8,955 nt of DNA from Candidatus Parcubacteria bacterium (GCA_023139655.1 JAGLNE010000002.1:1-8955); one strand, 5' to 3'. Shown: positions 1 through 5,237, numbered from the stretch's first letter. The notes: generated by a model from the letters alone, not told the origin. Translations and numbers: made by a program.

Positions 1-1
1 G

Positions 2-1279
2 TTTGACAGGAAAAATTATTTTTACCCTGACCTGCCTAAGGGCTACCAAATATCACAATTTGACCTGCCTTTTGTCTATGACGCGCGCCTTAAGGTAAAT
101 GGCCGCGAGATTGATATCACCCGCGTTCATCTGGAAGAAGACACCGGTAAAAACACCCACCCCACGAAGAAGGCATATTCACTAATAGACTTTAATCGCG
201 CCGGCACTCCCCTCTTAGAGCTGGTTACCGAGCCGGTGATTGAGTCGGCCGAAGAGGCAAAAAAATTCTGCCAAACATACCAGCAAATTTTAAGATATTT
301 GGACATATCTAACGCGGACATGGAAAAGGGTGAGATGCGCTGTGAGGCTAATATAAGTGTGCAGGAAAAAAATACATGGGAATACACTGAACACGAAATC
401 CGTCCGCTTAACGACAGTAAATTAAACCCCAAAATTGAGGTTAAAAACATTAATTCTTTCAAGGCAGTAGAAAAAGCAATTATCTATGAAATAAAGCGTC
501 AGACAGAGGCAATCGAAAACAACGAAAAACTAATCCAGGAAACCCGGGGCTGGGATGATAAAAAAAATATTACTATCAGCCAACGAATAAAGGAAACTTC
601 TGCCGATTACCGCTACTTCCCGGAACCGGACATTCCCCCAATCGAGATTGATGCTAAGTGGCTTAAAAAAATCAAAACCGATATTATAGAACTGCCGCCA
701 CAAAAAAAAGAGCGTTTTATGGAGCAGTATAATTTAAGTGAAGAATCTGCCGCTATTTTAGTTAGCGATAAATATCTGGCTGATTATACAGAAAAAGTAA
801 TCTCCGAGCTTCGCGCCTGGATTGATTCTACCGGTGATAAATGGGAGCGGCAAAAAAAGAAATTGGCCCGAGCCGCCAGCAACTGGCTAATAACTGAATT
901 GTTTACTCATCTTAAGAAAGATAATAAATCAATCAAAGACATTAAAATTACCCCGGAAAACTTTGCCGAATTAATCACTCTGGTTTACCAAGGCAAGATC
1001 AATTCTTCGGCCGGCACTAAGATACTGGCTTACATGTATAAACACGGCGGCGACCCCAGTAATATCATGCAGGACATGGGCCTGGAGCAAATTGATGATG
1101 AAGCAGAGCTTGAGAAAACAATTAAACAAGTTATTAGCGATAATCCCGCTCAAGTAGAAGAATTCAAAACTGGAAAAGAAGCTGTCCTTAAATTCCTTAT
1201 CGGCAAAACTATGGCATTAACCAATGGGAAAGCCAACCCAAAAACAGTTACAGAATTATTAAAAAAACTACTAAAATAA
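2..1279 (+). CDS. gatB: Asp-tRNA(Asn)/Glu-tRNA(Gln) amidotransferase subunit B, 5'-truncated
   Basis: GatB is the tRNA-binding and kinase subunit of GatCAB. This cytoplasmic complex phosphorylates and then amidates Glu-tRNA(Gln) and/or Asp-tRNA(Asn) in organisms that lack the direct synthetases. The frame is open from the first bases, so the start lies outside the window; 425 residues are visible, and family length (about 475-500) suggests roughly 75 are missing. Signature blocks, counted from the first visible residue, are FDRKNYFYPDLPKGYQISQ (1-19), HLEEDTGK (43-50), DFNRAGTPLLE (about 63-73), EVKNINSF (about 147-154) and DYRYFPEPDIPP (202-213). The C-terminal YqeY-like tail ends with GKTMALTNGKANPK. 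The stretch between ANISV and EVKNINSF is longer than in common GatB proteins, which looks like a lineage-specific loop. No gatA or gatC is in view. No clear terminator follows the TAA. Family assignment is essentially certain. Confidence 0.97.
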   Translation, partial: FDRKNYFYPDLPKGYQISQFDLPFVYDARLKVNGREIDITRVHLEEDTGKNTHPTKKAYSLIDFNRAGTPLLELVTEPVIESAEEAKKFCQTYQQILRYLDISNADMEKGEMRCEANISVQEKNTWEYTEHEIRPLNDSKLNPKIEVKNINSFKAVEKAIIYEIKRQTEAIENNEKLIQETRGWDDKKNITISQRIKETSADYRYFPEPDIPPIEIDAKWLKKIKTDIIELPPQKKERFMEQYNLSEESAAILVSDKYLADYTEKVISELRAWIDSTGDKWERQKKKLARAASNWLITELFTHLKKDNKSIKDIKITPENFAELITLVYQGKINSSAGTKILAYMYKHGGDPSNIMQDMGLEQIDDEAELEKTIKQVISDNPAQVEEFKTGKEAVLKFLIGKTMALTNGKANPKTVTELLKKLLK

Positions 1280-1300
1280 GCAAAAAATATCAATTCATAT

Positions 1301-1329
1301 TTGACATATTTACTATAATATGCTATTAT
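1301..1329 (+). promoter_or_regulatory. Strong sigma-70-type promoter for the 162-residue gene
   Basis: A consensus -35 TTGACA (1301-1306) and a TATTAT -10 (1324-1329) are separated by exactly 17 bases, and TGC just before the -10 makes it an extended -10. The predicted start near 1336 leaves a leader of about 23 nt before ATG 1359. No Shine-Dalgarno sequence is visible in that leader. The match is close to ideal, so the gene is probably transcribed separately from gatB. Confidence 0.8.
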
Positions 1330-1358
1330 ATAATTATTATTAATTAACTTTTAAATTT

Positions 1359-1847
1359 ATGAATAAAAATCCTTTAGAAGAAATACCTAAATTAGAAATG
1401 AAAAAAGAATCTTTAAATAGACATACTGCCGCAAGAATAAACGTATTCAACGATACATTAGCTGAAGAAATAGAAACCACAATTGGAAGAAAATTAAACA
1501 AAGATGAAAGATCAACGGCTTTTAGTTTATACATTAAATTAACAGACATAGACACACAAACTCCGAAAAATATTACCGAACAAATTATTAAAAGCTTGAA
1601 TTTAGATGTTGTTAAAATTGATAGCTTAAAAAATGATAAAGAATTACCAAAAATGACTGTACCTAAAGAAATCCTAGATGCTTATGAAAATTTTAAAAAT
1701 GGTACTGCGAAATTTGAAGAGCAAGATTTTATAAATGAGCTGAATAATATTGTAAAAAATTCTGAAAAGGGTTCAGGTATGGAAAATACGGCAGGTGCAA
1801 TTCTTGATAATTTTAATGACGATGAATTTATTGAAAAAACTGCATAA
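1359..1847 (+). CDS. Hypothetical protein, 162 residues, no recognised family
   Basis: I do not recognise this protein. It is soluble-looking, rich in Lys, Glu, Asn and Asp, with no signal peptide, membrane segment, Cys pair or nucleotide-binding motif. The N-terminal half reads as amphipathic helices (for example RINVFNDTLAEEIETTIGRK), and the C-terminal third is acidic and probably flexible. Support for a real gene comes from the near-consensus promoter just upstream, a perfect intrinsic terminator 24 bp after the stop, and an ORF filling almost exactly the space between them. Codons are markedly more A/T-ending than in the neighbouring gatB, which could reflect recent acquisition or relaxed selection. 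It is a monocistronic unit. The ATG was chosen because it is the first after the promoter and lies at a sensible leader distance; no SD is seen. Confidence 0.75.
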   Translation: MNKNPLEEIPKLEMKKESLNRHTAARINVFNDTLAEEIETTIGRKLNKDERSTAFSLYIKLTDIDTQTPKNITEQIIKSLNLDVVKIDSLKNDKELPKMTVPKEILDAYENFKNGTAKFEEQDFINELNNIVKNSEKGSGMENTAGAILDNFNDDEFIEKTA

Positions 1848-1870
1848 ATATTTCGACATACTATATTCTC

Positions 1871-1896
1871 AAAAACCCGCGTAAATGCGGGTTTTT
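1871..1896 (+). terminator. Intrinsic terminator after the 162-residue gene
   Basis: A perfect 10-bp stem (AAAAACCCGC, 1871-1880, with GCGGGTTTTT, 1887-1896) encloses the 6-nt loop GTAAAT. The stem is A-rich on the left and T-rich on the right, so it could also stop transcription on the opposite strand. It lies 24 bp after the TAA at 1845-1847. Confidence 0.9.
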
Positions 1897-1897
1897 A

Positions 1898-1952
1898 TAT
1901 TCTTAATTCTTACCGTGCCTGCCGACAGGCAGGATTCTCTATTCTTAATTCT
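1898..1952. repeat. Hairpin element flanked by a perfect 13-bp direct repeat
   Basis: TATTCTTAATTCT occurs at 1898-1910 and again, identically, at 1940-1952. Between the copies lies CCTGCC-GACA-GGCAGG (1918-1933), a 6-bp GC-rich hairpin unlike the AT-rich surroundings. The arrangement resembles a small palindromic element with a target duplication, or one unit of the mosaic intergenic repeats typical of these genomes. The right-hand copy overlaps the -35 region of the next promoter. Confidence 0.65.
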
Positions 1953-1959
1953 AATTTTA

Positions 1960-1968
1960 TGCTATACT
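1960..1968 (+). promoter_or_regulatory. Extended -10 promoter for the leader RNA and 71-residue gene
   Basis: TGC directly precedes TATACT (1963-1968), a near-consensus extended -10. The -35 is poor (TATTCT at 1940-1945 with a 17-base spacer), as is common for extended -10 promoters. The predicted transcript starts near 1975, giving about 178 nt before the ATG at 2153. Confidence 0.55.
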
Positions 1969-1974
1969 GTGTAT

Positions 1975-2152
1975 AACAATTAAATTATTATAATTAAAAA
2001 ATTTTGTGCCTGAAACATTTATTAAGCTAAAACAAAAAATATTCTATTACCCGAGCGGGTATCTCACCCGCCGAAAATATATAATTCGTTTCTAATATCC
2101 TCCCATTGGGAGGATATTTTTTTACGCTCATTTTCAAAAAAAGGGGGGGCAA
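1975..2152 (+). promoter_or_regulatory. Structured leader with alternative hairpins; possible attenuator or small RNA
   Basis: This gene-free stretch holds three short complementary blocks. TACCCG (2048-2053) can pair with CGGGTA (2056-2061). Alternatively GCGGGT (2055-2060) pairs with ACCCGC (2066-2071) across a 5-nt loop. The two hairpins share the middle strand and exclude one another. About 20 nt downstream is an intrinsic terminator (2094-2123), still upstream of the SD and ATG of the 71-residue gene. The layout of promoter, switchable stem, terminator and short gene suits transcription attenuation. It equally suits a stand-alone small RNA of about 150 nt. I could not match it to a known riboswitch, 6S, SRP or tmRNA core. 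The first 70 nt are very AT-rich. Confidence 0.45.
2094..2123 (+). terminator. Intrinsic terminator inside the leader, before the 71-residue gene
   Basis: AATATCCTCCC (2094-2104) pairs perfectly with GGGAGGATATT (2108-2118) over the 3-nt loop ATT, and a run of seven T follows (2117-2123). It ends about 30 nt before the start codon, so it must be read through for the gene to be expressed from the upstream promoter. Its 5' arm CCTCCC could also pair, partly through wobble, with the G-rich SD at 2143-2149. Confidence 0.8.
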
Positions 2153-2368
2153 ATGGCATTAACAGTTAAATTAAAATCCGGAAAATTATTCTGGGCAAGA
2201 GCACGGTGTCTGTCTTGCAATGGAAATGTAGAGTGCTTGGTCGGGCTTAAGGATGAGGAGTTTATCTCTACTGAAGAACTGGCCAACTACAACGACATTA
2301 AAGCTCTGGGAACAGTATTATTCCCTGTTTGCCCAAAATTAACCATCAAAAAACAAAAAGCCGCCTAA
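2153..2368 (+). CDS. Hypothetical small four-cysteine protein, 71 residues
   Basis: I do not recognise the family. The protein has a basic N-terminus (KLKSGKLFWARARC), then CxxC (C19, C22), C28 and a lone C60. This spacing could bind a zinc ion, though that is only inferred. There is no membrane segment or signal peptide. The start is well supported: an unusually G-rich ribosome-binding stretch (AGGGGGGG, 2142-2149) lies 3 nt before ATG 2153. The gene is bracketed by an internal leader terminator upstream and a strong terminator downstream, so it is probably monocistronic and may be controlled by read-through. A perfect 14-bp palindrome, GCCTAAATTTAGGC (2363-2376), overlaps the TAA stop. Its GC content and codon use resemble gatB more than the 162-residue gene. 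Confidence 0.75.
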   Translation: MALTVKLKSGKLFWARARCLSCNGNVECLVGLKDEEFISTEELANYNDIKALGTVLFPVCPKLTIKKQKAA

Positions 2369-2393
2369 ATTTAGGCAGCAATGATTCAAAAAT

Positions 2394-2433
2394 AATAGGC
2401 CATCAGGAACTTTCTTGCTGGCCTATTTTTTTT
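2394..2433. terminator. Terminator between the convergent 71-residue gene and miaA, probably bidirectional
   Basis: AATAGGCCA (2394-2402) pairs with TGGCCTATT (2419-2427). Inside the loop CAGGAA and TTCTTG can extend the stem with one G-T wobble. Eight T (2426-2433) follow on the plus strand. On the minus strand the same hairpin is followed by ATTATTTTT, so it may also stop transcripts from miaB-miaA, whose last stop codon is about 100 bp away. Confidence 0.8.
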
Positions 2434-2480
2434 GAAAAATATTAAATTAATCCTTCTACCACCTTGAGTTAATGATTTTA

Positions 2481-2526
2481 CATTTTGAATTGTCATTTTG
2501 ATTTTTGAGATTTGATTTTTGCATTT
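2481..2526. repeat. AT-rich degenerate repeat downstream of miaA
   Basis: The stretch is built from variants of ATTTTGA/ATTTTTGA (CATTTTGAAT, CATTTTGATTTTTGAGA, TTTGATTTTTG). It sits 7 bp beyond the miaA stop, in its 3' untranslated region. The same kind of low-complexity mosaic appears inside miaA and miaB next to the GC-rich element. No coding potential or stable hairpin is seen. Confidence 0.5.
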
Positions 2527-2533
2527 AACCAAC

Positions 2534-3565
2534 TCACAAAAAAACTTTTACTAACTTCCTGGCTTCTACTTTATTCTTCACCCAATGGATTTCACGTCCC
2601 TGCCGTTCCCAGCGCCTAAGCCAGGTCATTTGCCGTTGGCTGAATTTGTATGTTGCTCTGGCTAAACCAAAAACCATATCTTCCCGGCTGATCTCCCCTT
2701 GTAAATATAAACTTAAATATTTATATTCCAAACCAAAGTTTTCTAAACGTTTCCAGCTAACCTTGTAGTCCATATGCAAGCCTTCTACCTCCCCAAGCAT
2801 ATTTTCATTCTTTAACCGATCATTTATTCTTTTAAGTATCCTCTTTTGCAAAACTTCCTTCGGCCACGTTATGCCTAATACTAGCGCTTCGTATTTTTGT
2901 TCCTGTTCCCTGTTCCCTAGTCCCTGATTCCTATTTTCCAAGCACCGTATCAAGCGTCTCTTATTCTTCCTGTCGCTCTCATTCAATTTATTTGCAATAT
3001 TCTTGTTTATTCTTAATAATTTTCTAAATAACAACTCAGCACTCATTTTTTCCAATCTAACCCTGAATTTCTTGTCAGACTTGCCTTGACTTAAATCATA
3101 ATTATCAACCAAGGCCTGCGAATACAAGCCGGTCCCACCCGCCACGATCGGCACTCTCCCTTGCCCGCTAATTTCTTTAATCGCCTCTTCTGCCCTCTTC
3201 TTCCACTTTTCTAAATTAAAATCTGCATTAGGATGTACAACATCAATACAATGATATGGAATTTTCAAAGTTTTAAATTTGCCTGTCCTGAGCGCCTGTC
3301 CTGAGCAAAACCGAGGGGGGGTCGAAGGAGAATTTGGTGCTTGTGATTTATTTGTAATTTGGGATTTGTTATTTGGAATTTTAATTGTATATTCGTCTAA
3401 ATCCTTCCCCGTCCCCACGTCCATATACTTATAAACCTGTCTTGAATCAGCCGAAACCACTTCCCCATTAAATTTCCACGCCAAATCAACCGCCAGGGTG
3501 GTTTTCCCACTGGCCGTTGTTCCCACAATTACAATAATTTTTTGCTTTTGTTTATTATTCATCAT
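2534..3565 (-). CDS. miaA: tRNA dimethylallyltransferase MiaA, carrying in-frame repeat insertions
   Basis: MiaA transfers a dimethylallyl group from DMAPP to N6 of A37 in tRNAs reading UNN codons, giving i6A. Visible motifs are the P-loop GTTASGKT (15-22), the substrate-site block SADSRQVYKYMDVGTGKD (about 38-55), HCIDVVHP (105-112), VAGGTGLYSQALV (141-153) and the C-terminal FSQRQMTWLRRW (308-319). At 343 residues it is longer than the usual 300-315. The excess is mainly residues 62-97, which are translated from a dispersed GC-rich element plus an AT-rich companion. A second insertion at 211-223 comes from a heptamer array. All catalytic blocks remain intact, so the enzyme is probably functional. 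The ATG overlaps the miaB TGA (ATGA), and GAGGAG (3573-3578) lies 7 nt upstream. A second ATG follows directly. Confidence 0.96.
   Translation of the reverse strand: MMNNKQKQKIIVIVGTTASGKTTLAVDLAWKFNGEVVSADSRQVYKYMDVGTGKDLDEYTIKIPNNKSQITNKSQAPNSPSTPPRFCSGQALRTGKFKTLKIPYHCIDVVHPNADFNLEKWKKRAEEAIKEISGQGRVPIVAGGTGLYSQALVDNYDLSQGKSDKKFRVRLEKMSAELLFRKLLRINKNIANKLNESDRKNKRRLIRCLENRNQGLGNREQEQKYEALVLGITWPKEVLQKRILKRINDRLKNENMLGEVEGLHMDYKVSWKRLENFGLEYKYLSLYLQGEISREDMVFGLARATYKFSQRQMTWLRRWERQGREIHWVKNKVEARKLVKVFL
2899..2932. repeat. Heptamer tandem array inside miaA
   Basis: On the plus strand the units are GTTCCT, GTTCCCT, GTTCCCT, AGTCCCT and GATTCCT. The reading frame stays open and encodes an Asn/Gly/Gln/Arg/Glu-rich stretch around residues 211-223 of MiaA. 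This segment has no counterpart in typical MiaA proteins. Confidence 0.7.
3281..3329. repeat. GC-rich dispersed element, copy 1, inside miaA
   Basis: The element begins with a perfect 13-bp tandem duplication of GCCTGTCCTGAGC (3281-3293 and 3294-3306). A spacer containing CCGAGGGGGGG follows, and the element closes with GTCGAAGGA. On the coding strand it is read as Cys-Ser-Gly-Gln-Ala-Leu-Arg-Thr-Gly, the two duplicated units being read in different frames. Confidence 0.8.
3330..3388. repeat. AT-rich companion of the dispersed element, inside miaA
   Basis: The segment TTTGTAATTTGGGATTTG followed by TTATTTGGAATTTT closely matches the segment next to the GC-rich element in miaB (4293-4338), in the same order and orientation. 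It encodes an Asn/Lys/Ser/Gln-rich stretch in MiaA (about residues 62-80). Confidence 0.7.
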
Positions 3566-4947
3566 ACTAATTCTCCTCTCATTCCAAATTCTTGAGCTTT
3601 TTTAATTTTAACACTCACAAACGTTCCAAATAAATTTCTGCTGTCTGCTGTCTGCTGTCTGCTGTCTATCTTAACATTCTTCCCCGTCCTTGTCATACCT
3701 TGCCAATTCCCGTCTTTGCTTTTTCCCTCAACCAACACTTCCACCGTCTTTCCAATATACTTTTTATTATTTCCCAAGGCCGTTTTCCTAAGTATTTTCA
3801 TAAGTGCTTCTTCCCGACGCTTTTTTTCCTGCTTAGGCACATCATCGCGCAGTTTAGCGGCTGCGGTACCCGGCCGCGGACTATACTGGGCAATATAAGC
3901 CATATCAAATTTAACTTCTTCGAACAGTTTAGCCGTATTGACAAACTGCTCCTTGGTCTCACCCGGGAACCCGACAATAATATCTGTTGTAATCCCCACC
4001 CCTGATATTTTTTTTCTCAATTTTCCAATCAAGTCTAAATAATGCTCTACCGTATATTTTCGGTTCATTGCTTTTAAAACATCATTGTCCCCAGCTTGCG
4101 CGGGTAGATGAATGTGCTCACAAGTCTTTTCTGAATTAGCTATAGTTTCTATAAGTTCATCACTCATATCCTTTGGATGACTTGTCGCGAACCTTAGCCA
4201 AAACTCACCCTTCAACTTATTAATTTCTTTAAGAAGATTAAAAAAATAAAACTTTTTTTTGGATTTTGCCTGTCCTGAGCGGCGTCGAAGGGTTATTTGT
4301 AATTTATTTGAAATTTGGAATTTGTTATTTAGATTTTCTGATGAGTAACTATTAACGTTTTGTGCTATCAACGTAATCTCCCTATATCCTTTATCAACCA
4401 AATCCTTAACCTCCCCAATGATATCCTCGGCTTGCCGATACTTTTCCCTCCCACGCGCGTAAGGCACCACGCAATAAGAGCAATAATTATCACACCCATT
4501 CCCAATTGGCACAAACGCCTTAAACTTTGATGAATATTTAGCCTTTAATTCCAAATAACCACAATTATCACTAAATCCCCCCCTCTCCTTGCGAGGGAGA
4601 GGGGCTGGGGGTGAGGTAGAAAATTCAAAATTCAAAATTTGCCCTATAGGTATCCACAAATCAACTTTACCCTCTAGTCTCTTTTTAACATCACTTCTCT
4701 CTGATAAACACCCGGTAAGAATTAAAAAACAGTTTGGATTCTCTTTCTTGATCCGCGGGACAAAACCATAGACCCGATCCTCAGCCGATTGTCTGACCCC
4801 GCAGGTCGTTAAAACCACCACATCAGCCTTGTATTTATCTTCCTCCTCTCTCATCCCCTGCTCCTCAAAATAAGCAGCTATCCGCTCACTGTCCGACTTA
4901 TTCATTTGACATCCGATGGTTATAATGTTGTATGTTTTGTTTTTCAT
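3562..4947 (-). CDS. miaB: tRNA-2-methylthio-N6-dimethylallyladenosine synthase MiaB
   Basis: MiaB is a radical-SAM methylthiotransferase that converts i6A37 to ms2i6A37 using two iron-sulfur clusters. Counting from the chosen start, the UPF0004 cluster cysteines are C13 (IGCQMN), C49 (TTCGVR) and C80 (TGCLSE). The radical-SAM CxxxCxxC is C152, C156, C159, and a TRAM RNA-binding domain occupies about 397-460. A longer frame opens at 5061, but its extra 38 residues come from AT-rich and GC-rich repeats. ATG 4947 puts the family's first conserved block (YNIITIGCQMN) where expected and gives 461 residues, normal for MiaB. No clear SD precedes it. In-frame repeat insertions lie at about 110-124, 205-230 and 428-437. 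The usual QSGS motif reads QAGD here. The stop overlaps the miaA start, so the two pathway enzymes are probably translationally coupled. Confidence 0.96.
   Translation of the reverse strand: MKNKTYNIITIGCQMNKSDSERIAAYFEEQGMREEEDKYKADVVVLTTCGVRQSAEDRVYGFVPRIKKENPNCFLILTGCLSERSDVKKRLEGKVDLWIPIGQILNFEFSTSPPAPLPRKERGGFSDNCGYLELKAKYSSKFKAFVPIGNGCDNYCSYCVVPYARGREKYRQAEDIIGEVKDLVDKGYREITLIAQNVNSYSSENLNNKFQISNKLQITLRRRSGQAKSKKKFYFFNLLKEINKLKGEFWLRFATSHPKDMSDELIETIANSEKTCEHIHLPAQAGDNDVLKAMNRKYTVEHYLDLIGKLRKKISGVGITTDIIVGFPGETKEQFVNTAKLFEEVKFDMAYIAQYSPRPGTAAAKLRDDVPKQEKKRREEALMKILRKTALGNNKKYIGKTVEVLVEGKSKDGNWQGMTRTGKNVKIDSRQQTADSRNLFGTFVSVKIKKAQEFGMRGELV
3638..3665. repeat. Perfect heptamer array (CTGCTGT) x4 inside miaB
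   Basis: Four identical, contiguous copies of CTGCTGT fill the 28 bp. They are translated as DSRQQTADSR in the C-terminal TRAM domain of MiaB, in a loop before the final strand motif LFGTFVSVKI. Being 28 bp long, a gain or loss of one unit would shift the frame. Confidence 0.9.
4268..4292. repeat. GC-rich dispersed element, copy 2, inside miaB
   Basis: GCCTGTCCTGAGC is followed by GGCGTCGAAGGG. The coding strand reads Arg-Arg-Ser-Gly-Gln-Ala, the same Ser-Gly-Gln-Ala frame as in miaA. It lies in the radical-SAM domain just after the conserved LIAQNVNSY block, in a probable surface loop. Confidence 0.8.
4293..4338. repeat. AT-rich companion of the dispersed element, inside miaB
   Basis: TTATTTGTAATTTATTTG followed by AAATTTGGAATTTGTTATTT parallels the companion segment in miaA (3330-3388) and adjoins the GC-rich copy on the same side. 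It encodes an Asn/Lys/Gln-rich stretch around residues 205-220 of MiaB. Confidence 0.7.
4577..4617. repeat. GC-rich hairpin repeat inside miaB, unrelated to the other element
   Basis: A C-rich run containing CCCCTCTCC and the matching GGAGAGGGG enclose the loop TTGCGAG, and a CTGGGGGTGAGG tail follows. I recognise this as a widespread type of dispersed bacterial repeat. It is translated in frame as a Pro-rich stretch (SPPAPLPRKERGG) between the UPF0004 and radical-SAM domains of MiaB. Confidence 0.75.
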
Positions 4948-4983
4948 ATTATTCGCATGTGCCCCATTTGTAGCGGGGCTCGC

Positions 4984-5050
4984 CGCCTGTCCCGAGCCAG
5001 GCCGAGGGGAAGGCGATAACACAATATAACCATATAACAATATAACTATT
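4984..5050. repeat. GC-rich element copy 3 with an adjoining ATATAAC array, upstream of miaB
   Basis: GCCTGTCCCGAGC followed by CAGGCCGAGGGGAAGGC (4984-5014) is a diverged copy in the same orientation. It is followed by three octamer units, ATATAACC, ATATAACA and ATATAACT (5025-5048). The stretch is open in the miaB frame and would encode Ser-Gly-Gln-Ala and a hydrophobic run if translation began at 5061. It more likely forms the miaB leader. Confidence 0.7.
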
Positions 5051-5091
5051 TTATCAACCATACAATAAATTTTCTATTTTTGTCCATTTTA

Positions 5092-5100
5092 TGTTATAAT
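5092..5100 (+). promoter_or_regulatory. Extended -10 promoter, candidate start of the pilus operon
   Basis: TGT followed by TATAAT (5095-5100) is a consensus extended -10. At 17-base spacing the -35 position holds TTCTAT, which is weak. It would give a leader of about 130 nt before pilB. The region between miaB and pilB is divergent, so a minus-strand promoter for miaB-miaA is expected here too, but I could not place one convincingly. Confidence 0.5.
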
Positions 5101-5200
5101 ATAACTAAGTTGTGCAAATCTTTTTTGTATACATGACATAAAAAATATATATTTTTAAATACGCGAACAATTTAATAAATATTCGTAAATTTGTATATTC

Positions 5201-5225
5201 GCCCGTCCCGAGCCGGGTCGAGAGA
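5201..5225. repeat. GC-rich dispersed element, copy 4, in the pilB leader
   Basis: GCCCGTCCCGAGC followed by CGGGTCGAGAGA is a diverged copy of the element, in the same orientation as the other three. It ends 12 bp before the pilB ATG, just where a ribosome-binding site would lie. ATTCGTAA motifs flank it on both sides (around 5182 and 5228). Confidence 0.7.
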
Positions 5226-5237
5226 TAATTCGTAACA

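Noticed and set aside
127..462. Minus-strand open frame of 111 codons
   Set aside because: It lies wholly opposite conserved GatB blocks, resembles no protein family and has no start signal; it is a shadow of gatB.
1975..2124. Known structured RNA such as 6S, SRP RNA, tmRNA or a common riboswitch
   Set aside because: I could find no SRP GGAAG-type apical core, no tRNA-like ends of tmRNA and no long bulged 6S rod; only local hairpins are visible.
3275..3382. miaA as a pseudogene broken by repeat insertion
   Set aside because: The frame is continuous across the insert and all conserved MiaA motifs before and after it are intact, so a functional enzyme is more likely.
3700..4005. Plus-strand open frames opposite miaB
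   Set aside because: MiaB domains on the other strand are unambiguous, and these frames show no recognisable motif.
3281..5225. CRISPR array
   Set aside because: The repeats are few, irregularly spaced, diverged and partly within genes; no unique spacers of constant length and no cas genes are present.
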